Assembly (NCBI RefSeq): GCF_004804335.1
Contig: NZ_SRXY01000009.1
Span: 62,001-126,000 of the forward strand
Direction: 5' to 3'
Source: Pacificoceanicola onchidii
Lineage (GTDB): Bacteria > Pseudomonadota > Alphaproteobacteria > Rhodobacterales > Rhodobacteraceae
Length of the DNA stretch: 64,000 bases
Part shown: piece after piece, positions 45,795 to 54,927 of the stretch
Numbering within the stretch: position 1 is the stretch's first letter
How the letters are laid out: the number at the start of each line of letters is the position of its first letter
Notes under the pieces: model-generated
Seen by the model: the letters and a program-made list of their open reading frames with translations, nothing else
Told to the model about the DNA's origin: nothing
Database searches by the model: none
Made by a program: the position numbers and the translations under genes

Positions 45795-46931
45795 TTAGGT
45801 GACGCTGATGCGCGGGTTGAGATAAACGTAGCCGATGTCCGAGATCAGCTGGGTGACCAGCACCACGAAGACCGACACGACGGAGACGCCCATCAAAAGT
45901 TCGATGTCATTGTTCCCGGCGGCTTGTACCAGAACCCAGCCAAAGCCTTTGTAATTGAACAGGGTCTCGACGATCACCACGCCGTTCAGCAGCCATGGAA
46001 ACTGCAGCATGATCACCGTGAACGGCGCGATCAGCGCGTTCCTGAGCGCGTGTTTCAGCACGATGTTGCGGAAGGAGACGCCTTTGAGCCGGGCGGTGCG
46101 CACGTAGTGGGCGGTCATGACTTCGGCCATGGAGGCGCGGGTCATGCGGGCGATATAGCCCATGCCGTAAAGCGCGATGGTCAGCACCGGCAGAAAGAAG
46201 TTCTCGAAGGTGGCGTTGTCCATGGCGGAGGTTGCCGTGCCCTTGAACCATTTCAGGCCAACGGCCGAAGAGGCGAAGACCGCGATGAACAAAACGCCCG
46301 AAACATATTCGGGGGTTGCCGTGGTGGTGATGGAGACGGTCGAGAGGCTGCGGTCCGTGGCGGAACCTTCGCGCATGCCAGCCAGCACGCCGATGATCAG
46401 CGCGGAGGGCACCATCAGCAGCATCACCCAGAACATCAGCTTGCCAGTCAGGGCCAGACGGGTGCCGATGATCGAGCCTGCCTCATCCTTGAACACCGTC
46501 GACCAGCCCCAGTACCCCTGAAGAATGCCGCAGAAGCTCGGCGCGTCGGCGATGTCCATGCCCGGCGTCGCGCAGCGGGCGCGGGTGGTGCCGTCGGTGC
46601 CTTCGATCACATAGCCCGGCACGATGCCCAGCCATTCGCCGTAGTTGCGGAAGATGCGTGCGTCAAAACCGGTGTTGATGCCGGCCTCGATCTCTTCGTC
46701 CGTGGCCTGACCGCTGCGCACCTTTGCGAGGAAGTCCGGGTCAAGCGCGGACCGGTAGCCGTTGTTGGACAGGAAGGTGGCGACCTCGTGGTCGGCCATG
46801 CGGAAGTTGCCTTCGGACTTGGCGAGTTTTTCGAGGTTCGGATAAAGGTTCGTCAGAAGAAAGACGATGAAAGTCAGGCAAAGCGCGGTGAGGATAAGCA
46901 CCCCCGTCCGGCGCAGGATGAAACGTCCCAT
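45795..46931 (-). CDS. DppB/OppB-type ABC permease with periplasmic insertion
   Basis: 378-residue permease partner. The first hydrophobic segment (about 8-28) is followed by a polar insert of about 120 residues with two Cys (RARCATPG and SFCGILQG), then five hydrophobic segments of the standard core and the EAA-type loop VRTARLKGVSFRNIVLKHAL. Standard DppB is about 330 residues. AGGGG precedes the ATG. A hairpin terminator at 46982 separates it from the binding protein gene. Confidence 0.9.
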   Translation of the reverse strand: MGRFILRRTGVLILTALCLTFIVFLLTNLYPNLEKLAKSEGNFRMADHEVATFLSNNGYRSALDPDFLAKVRSGQATDEEIEAGINTGFDARIFRNYGEWLGIVPGYVIEGTDGTTRARCATPGMDIADAPSFCGILQGYWGWSTVFKDEAGSIIGTRLALTGKLMFWVMLLMVPSALIIGVLAGMREGSATDRSLSTVSITTTATPEYVSGVLFIAVFASSAVGLKWFKGTATSAMDNATFENFFLPVLTIALYGMGYIARMTRASMAEVMTAHYVRTARLKGVSFRNIVLKHALRNALIAPFTVIMLQFPWLLNGVVIVETLFNYKGFGWVLVQAAGNNDIELLMGVSVVSVFVVLVTQLISDIGYVYLNPRISVT

Positions 46932-46983
46932 GATGGCCCCTGTTGGTGGCGTTGGCTGCCGGGTTTGCTGCCCGGTCTTCTGG

Positions 46984-47013
46984 AAAAAAGGCCGCGCCCG
47001 AAGACGCGGCCTT
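46984..47013 (-). terminator. Internal terminator/attenuator between binding protein and permeases
   Basis: AAGGCCGCG pairs with CGCGGCCTT, with a TTTTTT run on the minus-strand side (46989-46984). It lies 15 nt past the binding protein stop. Partial termination would give more binding protein than permease. Confidence 0.75.
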
Positions 47014-47027
47014 CTCGATGAGACGGC

Positions 47028-48701
47028 TTAGCCCGCCACGCTCCACTTGTAGGCCTGCGGCAGATACGCGATGTGCATCTCCGCGCCGACAATGCTTGGG
47101 GCAGAGTGACGGTAGAGCGAACGCCAGTACGGCTGGATCGTCACACCTTCGTCGATCAGGATCGCCTGCATCTTGGCCATCACTTCACGGCGCGCATCGG
47201 CGTCCGCGATGGAGTTGGCCTGTGCCAGCAGCGTGTCGAACTCTTCGTTGGCAAAGCCGAACTCGTTCCACGCCTCGCCGGACTTGTAGGCCAGCGCCAG
47301 AACCTGCGTACCCAGCGGGCGGTGGTTCCAGTTGGTCGAGGAGAAGGCGTATTTGGTCCAGTCGTTCCAGAAGGTCGAGCCGGGGAGGATCGTGTGACGC
47401 GCCTTGATGCCCGCATCGTTGAGCTGGGCCACCACCGCGGCGGTGGTGTTCTTGCGCCAGTCATCGTCGATGGACTGCACTTCGTGCTCGAAGTCACCCA
47501 TGCCCGCTTCATCCATCAGGGCCTTGGCCTTGGCGGGATCATAGGGCAGGCGGCCGACGGAGGCGTCATGCTCCGGGTGGACCGGGCCAACATGGCAGTT
47601 GTCCGCGCCAACACCGCGCGAGGCATAGCCCAGCTCAAGGCAGACATCGTTGTTCACCGCCATGGCGAGCGCCTGACGGACACGCTTGTCCCCGTAGATC
47701 TTGTTGCCATCGCCGTCTTCGGCCAGCTGGTTCGGACGGATGACGATGGTCGAGCCTGTGGCAATGTTCGAGTTCTGCCAGCCAAGGCCGTCCATGATGT
47801 CGATGAAGTCACCCACGGTTTCGTAGAAGACGTCCACCTCTTCCGCTTCTGCCGCGGCAACCCAGGCTGCCGGATCCTGACCGTAGTCAATGATTTCAAG
47901 CGTATCGATGAACCAGCCGCCGCCTTCCAGCGCCGCATCGCCCCACCATTCGTGGCCGGATTTTTCGATGACCGCTTTGACGCCGACCTCGTTGGAGGAG
48001 ATCTTCATCGGGCCGGTGCCGACCAGCGTCGACAGATCCGCCGTCGGATCATAGGACGAGTGCACGATCGCCGCCGGATAATCCGCCATGCCCGGGATCA
48101 GGGTGATGTCCGGCTGGCTGGCGGTGAGCAGAACCGTGTGGCTGTCGACCACCTGGATCGCGCCGTCGCGGGCCTTGCTGGTCGCTTCATCCACGAGCGA
48201 GGCCATACGGGCGGCCATGGAGTTGCCCTCGACCGCCTTGTCACACCAGCGCTCGATGTTGCGTGCCACGTCTTCGGCGGTGAAATCGTCGCCGTTGTTC
48301 CACTTGATGCCCTGACGGACTTTCAGTGTGAACTGGGTGGCGTCCTCGTTGGCTTCCCAGCCTTCCAGCAGCATGCCGCGGAAAGTACCGTCGGAGTTGT
48401 ATTCGATCAGGTATTCGATCACGCCGTGCGTGACATAGGCCATCTGGGTCCAGTCATAGGTGCGCGGGTCCTTGTGGGCGCGGACCTCGGACTGCATGCG
48501 GATGGTGCCGCCGCGTTGTGCATGGCCTGCGGCCTGCGCCGGAGCACCAAGTCCGCCCAGCGTGTAGGCGGCAGCGGCGGTCAGGCCGAGCGCGGTGGTC
48601 CGGGCGAGGAACTCGCGGCGGTCGATCTGACCGGCCTTGAATTCTTCCGCGTACATCTGAGCGACCGGATGCCTCCGGTTGGCGTGGGTGCGTTGCGTCA
48701 T
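47028..48701 (-). CDS. ABC transporter substrate-binding protein, family 5 (DppA/OppA-like)
   Basis: 557-residue periplasmic binding protein. The start has RREFLARTTALGLTAAAAYT (residues 29-48), a Tat signal, followed by an SBP_bac_5 body with YLIEYNSDGTFRGMLLEGWE, FTLKVRQGIKWNNGDDFTAE and KVRQALAMAVNN-like motifs. AGGGAG precedes the ATG at 48701, which decides the start over a longer frame. It is the first gene of the importer operon. The ligand is unknown. Confidence 0.92.
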   Translation of the reverse strand: MTQRTHANRRHPVAQMYAEEFKAGQIDRREFLARTTALGLTAAAAYTLGGLGAPAQAAGHAQRGGTIRMQSEVRAHKDPRTYDWTQMAYVTHGVIEYLIEYNSDGTFRGMLLEGWEANEDATQFTLKVRQGIKWNNGDDFTAEDVARNIERWCDKAVEGNSMAARMASLVDEATSKARDGAIQVVDSHTVLLTASQPDITLIPGMADYPAAIVHSSYDPTADLSTLVGTGPMKISSNEVGVKAVIEKSGHEWWGDAALEGGGWFIDTLEIIDYGQDPAAWVAAAEAEEVDVFYETVGDFIDIMDGLGWQNSNIATGSTIVIRPNQLAEDGDGNKIYGDKRVRQALAMAVNNDVCLELGYASRGVGADNCHVGPVHPEHDASVGRLPYDPAKAKALMDEAGMGDFEHEVQSIDDDWRKNTTAAVVAQLNDAGIKARHTILPGSTFWNDWTKYAFSSTNWNHRPLGTQVLALAYKSGEAWNEFGFANEEFDTLLAQANSIADADARREVMAKMQAILIDEGVTIQPYWRSLYRHSAPSIVGAEMHIAYLPQAYKWSVAG

Positions 48702-48933
48702 TCTGTTCTCCCTGTGACACATTATTTTGTTTTCATTTTGTTTTCTGGTCAGGCATTGCCAGCCGGTTTCCCCGTGACCCGCCGCCGCCTGATCTTTTGT
48801 CGGTGTCATTGCGCATGGTTTGGAGCCCGGCGTCAATGTTCGGATTCGCCTTTTCATTGTCTAATTGCGACATTCACATCATTCAAAAACGACCACGCCG
48901 GGTTGCGCAAGGGGAATGCGCGCGAAATGGCCC

Positions 48934-49788
48934 CTAGGCAGAGCGGTCCCGATTTGACGCACGCCGGCGCAGGGCAGAGGGCGTCTGACCTGTATGATTC
49001 TGAATGAAACGGGTGAAATAGGCCGGGGAGGCAAAGCCGAGATCGCGGGCAACCTGCTGGATCGCGGGCTTGGGCCGGGCGAGGGCGATTCGAGCCGCGT
49101 GCAGCTTGCGCTCGGTCAGGATATCGGCGGCGGTCTTGCCGCAGCTCTGGCGGCAAACACGGGTGAGATGGGTCGGAGTCACGTCAAGTGCGTCGGCATA
49201 GTCGGCCATCAGTTTCGACGTGGCGAAATCGCGTGTGACCTGCTGCGCATAGCGCTGCACAAGCCGGGTGGCGGCGGTCTCTTGGGCGGCGTCGAGCGCG
49301 CCTTCGCTGACCTGTCGGTTCATCCAGACGGCGAGCAGCGCCGTGTGCGCGGTGATCGCCTCATCGAGATAGGCCCGGCGCTGCGCCAGCTCGCGCGAGA
49401 TGGTGTCGATGGTGCCGGTCAGCTCTGCCTGGGCCAGCCCGTCGCGAATGCGCAGATGCAGCGGCGTGTGCGGGAAAGTGCTGGTCATGTCCGGCGGGCT
49501 CTCGACGTAAAGCGCCTGCGCGGTGCCCGGCAGTTCGATGGAAAACAGCGTGCCCGCAGGCAGGAACACCGCGCTGTGCATCGACACGCCACGGCGCACA
49601 CCGTTGACGATCACCCGGCCTTGCCCGCGCGTGACCCAAAGCAGGAAGTTCTTGTCGCGATCATGCTGAAGCGCGAATTTCCAGTCCGCGCCCTGCGCCG
49701 CAAGTGCATAGGAGCCGCAGCTGACAGGACCTTTCGGTGCCGGGGCAGGCGGCATGGCCTTGCGCAGGAAGGTGGGGACGCCCGTCAT
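48934..49788 (-). CDS. AraC-family transcriptional regulator with cupin-like sensor
   Basis: 284-residue regulator. The N-terminal half has a cupin-like effector domain (about 25-110, LLWVTRGQGRVIVNGVRRG and VFLPAGTLFSIELPG). The C-terminal AraC domain (about 185-280) carries two HTH units, ADALDVTPTHLTRVCRQSCG and ARDLGFASPAYFTRFIQNHTG. GGAG precedes the ATG at 49788. Its start overlaps the miaA stop (ATGA), and the importer operon follows 232 bp downstream on the same strand, so it probably controls it. Confidence 0.88.
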   Translation of the reverse strand: MTGVPTFLRKAMPPAPAPKGPVSCGSYALAAQGADWKFALQHDRDKNFLLWVTRGQGRVIVNGVRRGVSMHSAVFLPAGTLFSIELPGTAQALYVESPPDMTSTFPHTPLHLRIRDGLAQAELTGTIDTISRELAQRRAYLDEAITAHTALLAVWMNRQVSEGALDAAQETAATRLVQRYAQQVTRDFATSKLMADYADALDVTPTHLTRVCRQSCGKTAADILTERKLHAARIALARPKPAIQQVARDLGFASPAYFTRFIQNHTGQTPSALRRRASNRDRSA

Positions 49789-50696
49789 GCCAGATCTCCG
49801 GGATGAATGCGGGACCAGGCCTTCATGCGGGCCTTGAACCAGGTTCGTTGGCGCTTGGCGAATTGCCGGGTCAGGATGGTGGCGCGGTCGGTGGCCTGTT
49901 GCAGGCTCATGTCTTCGCGCAGCACGGCGATGAGTTCCGCCGCGCCGATGGCCTTGGCGGAGGGCAGATCGGGCGACCAAGTGGCGCGGTTGGCGCGGGC
50001 CTCATCCAAGGCACCGGCCGCGATCATCTTGTCAAAACGGGTCTCGATACGCGGGGTCAGCCAGTCCTTTGGTGCATCAAACAGGGCAGTTTGCGCACGA
50101 TCCAGTGGCAAAAGCGGCGGCGGCGTCTGATCCTGCCACTGCGCAAGACCCTTGCCGGTGGTTTGCAACACTTCCCAGGCGCGCATGACGCGGGCGGGGT
50201 TTTGCACGTCGATCCGGCTGCGTGTCTCACTGTCGAGCGTAGCGCAGACCGCGTCCAGACCGGCGTCTTTCAGGAAAGCCTCGCCTTCGGCGCGCAGCTG
50301 CGGCGGCGTCGGCGGGATGTCCGCCAGCCCTTCGGTCAGCGCGGTGAAGTAAAGCCCGGTGCCGCCGGTGATGATCAACCGCTCACCCGAACGCATCAGA
50401 TCAGCCACCGCGCGCAGCCAGTCGCCGACGGAATACGGCGTGTCATAGGGGATGTGCCCATAGAGCGCGTGGGGCGCGGCGCGCTCTTCTTCTTCGGACG
50501 GCCTTGCGGTGAGAATGCGCCAGTTTTCATAGACCTGGATGGCGTCCGCATTGACGATCACACCGCCCTGATCCTGCGCGAGGGCCAGCGCCAGCGCGGA
50601 TTTACCGCTCGCCGTGGGGCCCGCGATCAACACGTGGCCCGCCGGATCGAACCCGGCCGCCACCGCGCGCGCGGCGTTCATGTGAGAGACTGCCAT
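49785..50696 (-). CDS. miaA: tRNA dimethylallyltransferase MiaA
   Basis: About 303 residues. Adds a dimethylallyl group to A37 of tRNAs that read UNN codons. The P-loop is [13 protein letters not shown], then [36 protein letters not shown] and the C-terminal [13 protein letters not shown]. The start is uncertain: 50696 or 50681 fits best; an upstream frame exists without conservation. It is translationally coupled to the AraC gene and divergent from pyrH. Confidence 0.94.
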   Translation of the reverse strand: MAVSHMNAARAVAAGFDPAGHVLIAGPTASGKSALALALAQDQGGVIVNADAIQVYENWRILTARPSEEEERAAPHALYGHIPYDTPYSVGDWLRAVADLMRSGERLIITGGTGLYFTALTEGLADIPPTPPQLRAEGEAFLKDAGLDAVCATLDSETRSRIDVQNPARVMRAWEVLQTTGKGLAQWQDQTPPPLLPLDRAQTALFDAPKDWLTPRIETRFDKMIAAGALDEARANRATWSPDLPSAKAIGAAELIAVLREDMSLQQATDRATILTRQFAKRQRTWFKARMKAWSRIHPGDLA

Positions 50697-50826
50697 GCCT
50701 TGCGTCCCGCTCCACCCTGTCGTCCTGCCCCAAAGCCCGGCGCATCCCGGCATCGGCCATTGCAGCCGCGACGGTTTTGCGCCAAACATGGCGCGATCAT
50801 ATCCCCCAGCCAAGACGGAGCGCAAC

Positions 50827-51561
50827 ATGAGCGAAGCAGCCACGCCGGAAACCAAGTTCAAGCGGGTCATGTTGAAGATCTCGGGAGAGGCGCTCATGGG
50901 CGATCAGGGCTTTGGCCTGCACCCGCCAACCGTTCAGCGTATTGCAAATGAAATCAAGACGGTACACGACATGGGCGTGGAAATCTGCCTGGTGATCGGC
51001 GGCGGCAACATCTTCCGCGGACTGGCGGGCAGCGCGCAGGGGATGGAGCGCACGACGGCGGATTACATGGGGATGCTGGCCACGGTGATGAACGCGCTTG
51101 GCATGCAGTCCGCGCTCGAAGGCATGGGTGTGTTCTGCCGCGTGATCACCGCCATTCGCATGGATGAGGTGGCCGAGCCCTATATTCGCCGCCGCGCGGT
51201 GCGTCACCTTGAGAAGAAACGCGTGTGCATCTTCGCCGCCGGAACCGGCAACCCGTATTTCACCACCGATACCGCCGCCGCGTTGCGCGCCAATGAAATG
51301 GCCTGCGAGGCGATCTTCATGGGCAAGAACGGGGTGGACGGGGTTTATGACAAAGATCCGCGTGAACATGCGGACGCCAAACGGTTTGACGAGATCACCT
51401 TTGACGAGGTTCTGGCAAAGAACCTGAAGGTGATGGACGCCTCTGCGATTGCGCTGACCCGAGACAACAACCTCGATATCATTGTTTTCCCGCTCGATGA
51501 GCCGGGCGGGTTCAAAGGGATTCTTGCGGGGCAGGGGACCTATACGCGGGTGCACGGCTGA
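50827..51561 (+). CDS. pyrH: UMP kinase PyrH
   Basis: 244-residue hexameric UMP kinase of the amino acid kinase fold. The motifs are [26 protein letters not shown]-like [11 protein letters not shown], and [13 protein letters not shown], with DGVYDKDP near the C-terminal third. GGAG lies 6 nt before the ATG at 50827. It converts UMP to UDP for nucleotide and UDP-sugar synthesis. The tail overlaps 50 nt with the convergent GlxA-type regulator. In many bacteria pyrH precedes frr; here one opposite gene lies between. Confidence 0.96.
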   Translation: MSEAATPETKFKRVMLKISGEALMGDQGFGLHPPTVQRIANEIKTVHDMGVEICLVIGGGNIFRGLAGSAQGMERTTADYMGMLATVMNALGMQSALEGMGVFCRVITAIRMDEVAEPYIRRRAVRHLEKKRVCIFAAGTGNPYFTTDTAAALRANEMACEAIFMGKNGVDGVYDKDPREHADAKRFDEITFDEVLAKNLKVMDASAIALTRDNNLDIIVFPLDEPGGFKGILAGQGTYTRVHG

Positions 51562-52474
51562 TCCTCGCCTGCGTGCCGCGCCAGTCGCGCGGCGTCTCGC
51601 CAAAGTGGGCCTTGTAACGGCGCGTGAAGGAAGACGGGGAGGCAAACCCCGTCGCCGCGGCGATCTCCCGCACCGATTGCCCGGTTTCATGCACCAATCG
51701 CCGCGCGCGGTCCAAACGCAGTTCAAGATAGACCTGCGCCGGGCCTTTTCCTTCTGTGTTCTGACAGCGGGCGCGCATCTGTTTGGCGCTCATGTCCAAG
51801 TGATGCGCGATGGCGGTCAGCGGGATGGGCGCATCAATGTGGGCCGCCATGACCGCACGCATCCGGCGCAGCACCGGATCAATCACAGGCTCGGGCGCGA
51901 TGCCCTGCGGTCCCCGGCAACATCGGCGGGACACGTCCGCGAACAGATCCGGCGCGATGGCCGCAGACAACCAGGCGAGCATGGCCTGCGTCACGGTCAG
52001 CCCGCCCTTGGCGGTGAGCCTGTCGCGTTCCACAACGAAATCCGCGTCCGAACGGGCGATGTCCGGCCAGAGCGGCGTTGCGTAGCGGCTGAGATCACCC
52101 GCAAGCACCGCTTCGCGCCCTTTGAGCAGGCCGGTCTCTGCCAGAACATGGGTGCCGCAGCCAATGCCGCCGAGCGTTGCCCCGGAGCGCGCCGCGCGCA
52201 GCAGAAAACCGCGCAACCCCATGCTGAGGAAATTTAGCGGCGCCGGGCCTGACAGAATAAGGACAAGGTCAAAGCCTTCGGGTTTGTCCCAGCCGGTTTC
52301 ATCCGGCACCCGCGTGGCCCCGTCTGACAGCGTGACCGGCAGGCCCGTGGCGCTGCGGATCTGCACCGTGACGAGGGCGCGCCCGGCGCTGTCGTCCACC
52401 GCGTTCAGGACATGCCGGACCAGCGCAAGATCGAGCGCGGGCGCATCCGCGCAAAGCACGATGGCAATCATCAT
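51512..52474 (-). CDS. GlxA-family transcriptional regulator (DJ-1/PfpI + AraC)
   Basis: 320-residue regulator. The N-terminal DJ-1/PfpI-like domain (1-180) has LSGPAPLNF and [21 protein letters not shown]. The C-terminal AraC domain (about 205-310) has [20 protein letters not shown] and [28 protein letters not shown] precedes the ATG at 52474; 52501 is an alternative. This regulator class often controls quaternary amine or amino acid catabolism (as GbdR does), but no target is clear here. The gene lies inside the pyrH-frr interval on the opposite strand. Confidence 0.88.
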   Translation of the reverse strand: MMIAIVLCADAPALDLALVRHVLNAVDDSAGRALVTVQIRSATGLPVTLSDGATRVPDETGWDKPEGFDLVLILSGPAPLNFLSMGLRGFLLRAARSGATLGGIGCGTHVLAETGLLKGREAVLAGDLSRYATPLWPDIARSDADFVVERDRLTAKGGLTVTQAMLAWLSAAIAPDLFADVSRRCCRGPQGIAPEPVIDPVLRRMRAVMAAHIDAPIPLTAIAHHLDMSAKQMRARCQNTEGKGPAQVYLELRLDRARRLVHETGQSVREIAAATGFASPSSFTRRYKAHFGETPRDWRGTQARISRAPAYRSPAPQESL

Positions 52475-52792
52475 GGCAAGCCCTTTCCGAACCCGGTCCA
52501 TCCGGGAAGCCCCGGCACGGGTGATCGCCCAGAAAGTTGAAGATTCCCTTGATCGCGCGGAATTTTCCGCATGATATCGGGCGTTTTGAGGACAGTCGGG
52601 AGAATTCTCTACAGGCCGGTGTGAATTGAAGAGGGATGGCCCGATTGTGCCGCTCTGCGGGGCATCTGCACGGATTTTCCGGTTTTCCTTGTCGCCCCAT
52701 GCTCTATACAACACAGGCCTTGCAAGGGTATAGCAGGTGCGACTGACGCCGCCCAGGCCGGGCGGTTCTTGAACAGGGGAGACACGAGGCAG
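52475..52792. promoter_or_regulatory. Divergent intergenic region between the GlxA-type gene and frr
   Basis: A 318-bp gap without a gene. It holds a stretch at 52564-52588 that matches 20 of 25 positions of one just upstream of the GNAT gene, and a hairpin CCGCCC-N5-GGGCGG followed by TTCTT just before frr. A possible -10 box TATACA lies near 52706; I see no good -35 for it. Confidence 0.35.
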
Positions 52793-53359
52793 ATGTCCGG
52801 AGAAGATTTCGAGCTTGATACCGATGATCTCAAACGCCGCATGGACGGCGCGATTGCCAACCTGCGGACCGAATTTGCGTCGCTGCGGACGGGCCGCGCC
52901 TCCGGCTCCATGCTCGACCCGGTGATGGTCGACGCTTATGGCGCGATGACCCCGATCAACCAGGTGGGCACCGTGAACGTGCCGGAGCCGCGCATGGTGA
53001 CGGTGAATGTCTGGGACAAGGGGCTTGTGGGCAAGGTGGAAAAGGCGATCCGCGAAAGCGGTCTTGGCATCAATCCGCAGCTCAATGGCACAATCATCAT
53101 GCTGCCGATCCCGGAACTGAACGAAGAGCGCCGCCGCGAGCTGGGCAAGGTTGCCGGCCAATATGCGGAAAGCGCCCGCGTGTCGGTGCGCAACGTACGC
53201 CGCGACGGCATGGACCAGATCAAGAAGGCCAAGTCCGACGGCATGTCCGAGGACGACCAGAAGTTCTGGGAGCAGGAAGTGCAGGAGCTGACCGACGAAT
53301 ATATCAAGAACGTCGACGCCGCGCTTGAGACCAAGCAAGAAGAGATCATGCAGGTCTGA
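52793..53359 (+). CDS. frr: Ribosome recycling factor
   Basis: 188-residue protein that splits post-termination ribosomes with EF-G. The blocks are [38 protein letters not shown], and [20 protein letters not shown], and the C-terminal helical bundle is typical. GGGGAG and GAGG lie upstream of the ATG at 52793. It heads the run into uppS-cdsA-dxr-rseP. Confidence 0.97.
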   Translation: MSGEDFELDTDDLKRRMDGAIANLRTEFASLRTGRASGSMLDPVMVDAYGAMTPINQVGTVNVPEPRMVTVNVWDKGLVGKVEKAIRESGLGINPQLNGTIIMLPIPELNEERRRELGKVAGQYAESARVSVRNVRRDGMDQIKKAKSDGMSEDDQKFWEQEVQELTDEYIKNVDAALETKQEEIMQV

Positions 53360-53419
53360 TCCGGGACCGGGGCGCCGCCCGCGCGCCCGTCCCAAACGCC
53401 CTTGTGCAAGGATAGCTCA

Positions 53420-54145
53420 ATGAACAAACCCCTCCGCGAGACCGATGGTCCGCGCCATGTGGCCATTATCATGGATGGCAACGGGCGTTGGGCCACGATG
53501 CGCGGGCGGCCGCGTCTGTTCGGGCACCACGCCGGGGCGAAACGGGTGCGGGAGGTCGTGGAGGCTTGCCCTGATCTTGGCATCAAGTACCTGACGATCT
53601 TTGCCTTTTCGACGGAGAATTGGAAACGCACGCAGGTGGAGGTGGCCGGGCTGATGAGCCTGTTCCGCCGCTATATCTCGAAAGAGGCCCGGGCGCTGAA
53701 GAAGCAGAACGTGCAGGTGCGGTTCATCGGAGACCGGGTGCGGCTTGATGACAAGCTGACCACGCTCATGGATGAGCTGGAGCAACTGACCGCCGATTGC
53801 ACCGGGACCAACCTGACGATTGCTTTGAACTACGGCGGCCGCGACGAGGTGGCCCGCGCGACAAAGCGGCTGGCGCAGGATGTGGCGGATGGCAACCTTG
53901 ATCCGGCGGATGTGGATGAGGAAACCCTGCCGAAATATCTCGACACCCATGTGCTGCCCGACCCTGATCTGGTGATCCGCACCAGCGGCGAGGCGCGGAT
54001 TTCGAACTTCCTTTTGTGGCAGTCCGCCTATGCGGAATATGAGTTTGTCGACACGCTCTGGCCGGATTTCTCGGCAGAGGAGCTTGGGCGGCTTGTGGGC
54101 TCATACGGCAAACGCGACCGCCGGTTCGGGGCGGTGAAGACATGA
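53420..54145 (+). CDS. uppS: Undecaprenyl diphosphate synthase (cis-prenyltransferase)
   Basis: 241-residue enzyme that condenses farnesyl diphosphate with IPP to the C55 carrier lipid for peptidoglycan and LPS. The catalytic Asp19 is in IIMDGNGRW, then FAFSTENWKR, ALNYGGRDEV and the C-terminal LPDPDLVIRTSGEARISNFL. AAGGA precedes the ATG at 53420. Its stop overlaps the cdsA start. Confidence 0.97.
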   Translation: MNKPLRETDGPRHVAIIMDGNGRWATMRGRPRLFGHHAGAKRVREVVEACPDLGIKYLTIFAFSTENWKRTQVEVAGLMSLFRRYISKEARALKKQNVQVRFIGDRVRLDDKLTTLMDELEQLTADCTGTNLTIALNYGGRDEVARATKRLAQDVADGNLDPADVDEETLPKYLDTHVLPDPDLVIRTSGEARISNFLLWQSAYAEYEFVDTLWPDFSAEELGRLVGSYGKRDRRFGAVKT

Positions 54146-54921
54146 GCGCGCAGTGGTCTGATCTGCGGGCGCGGGTTTTGTCGGCGATTGTCATGCTGGG
54201 CGTAGCGATTGGCGCGTTCCTCTCTGGCCCGGTCCTGTTTGTGCCTTTGGTGGCCTGCGCGACCGGCGCGATGATCTGGGAGTTGAGCCGGATGCAGGGG
54301 ACGCGCTGGCCTGCCGCTCCGCTGGCTTTGGCGGCGCTGGTGGCCGTGGCGGTGCTGGTACGCGGCTGGCAACAGATGATGCCGGTGCTCGGTCTCGATC
54401 TGTTGCTGGCGCTGGTGCTTGGCGGCGTTGCGGGCTTTGCTTCCGGGAAAGATCGAGGGATTACAGGTGTTTATGCGGCGGCGGTGGCGCTGACCGGCAT
54501 TCTGATCGTGACCCTGCTCGGCTGGCGCATTGGCGAGTTGCTGCTGGTGACGGTGCTGGGCGTGGTGATCCTGACCGATGTTGCGGGCTATTTTGCCGGG
54601 AGGATTCTTGGCGGGCCGAAGTTCTGGCCCAAGGTCAGCCCGAAGAAGACATGGTCCGGCGTCATTGCCGGTTGGCTGGCGGCGGGGGTCTTTGGGCTCT
54701 GGGCGGGATTGGCCTGGTTCGACGGCGCGCTGATGGGGCTGGCCGCGATGGTCATGTCCTTTGCTTCGCAGCTTGGCGATATCGCCGAAAGCGCGCTGAA
54801 ACGGCGGGCCGGGATCAAGGACAGCTCGAATCTCATTCCCGGACACGGCGGGTTTCTTGACCGGTTTGACGGTGTTGTCGGCGCGATGCTGGTGCTGGCG
54901 CTTGTCACGGCGCTGCTCTGA
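54142..54921 (+). CDS. cdsA: Phosphatidate cytidylyltransferase CdsA
   Basis: 259-residue membrane enzyme that makes CDP-diacylglycerol. Multiple hydrophobic segments are followed by the C-terminal signature SQLGDIAESALKRRAGIKDSS...PGHGGFLDRFDG, of which the parts SQLGDIAESALKRRAGIKD and PGHGGFLDRFDG can be read. It overlaps uppS by 4 nt. Confidence 0.96.
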   Translation: MSAQWSDLRARVLSAIVMLGVAIGAFLSGPVLFVPLVACATGAMIWELSRMQGTRWPAAPLALAALVAVAVLVRGWQQMMPVLGLDLLLALVLGGVAGFASGKDRGITGVYAAAVALTGILIVTLLGWRIGELLLVTVLGVVILTDVAGYFAGRILGGPKFWPKVSPKKTWSGVIAGWLAAGVFGLWAGLAWFDGALMGLAAMVMSFASQLGDIAESALKRRAGIKDSSNLIPGHGGFLDRFDGVVGAMLVLALVTALL

Positions 54922-54927
54922 TCGGAC

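Noticed and set aside
44355-47021. Long plus-strand open frame opposite the ABC permease genes
   Set aside because: It is antisense to two clear permeases, is very rich in His, Asp, Gln and Arg, and reflects GC-rich codon shadowing.
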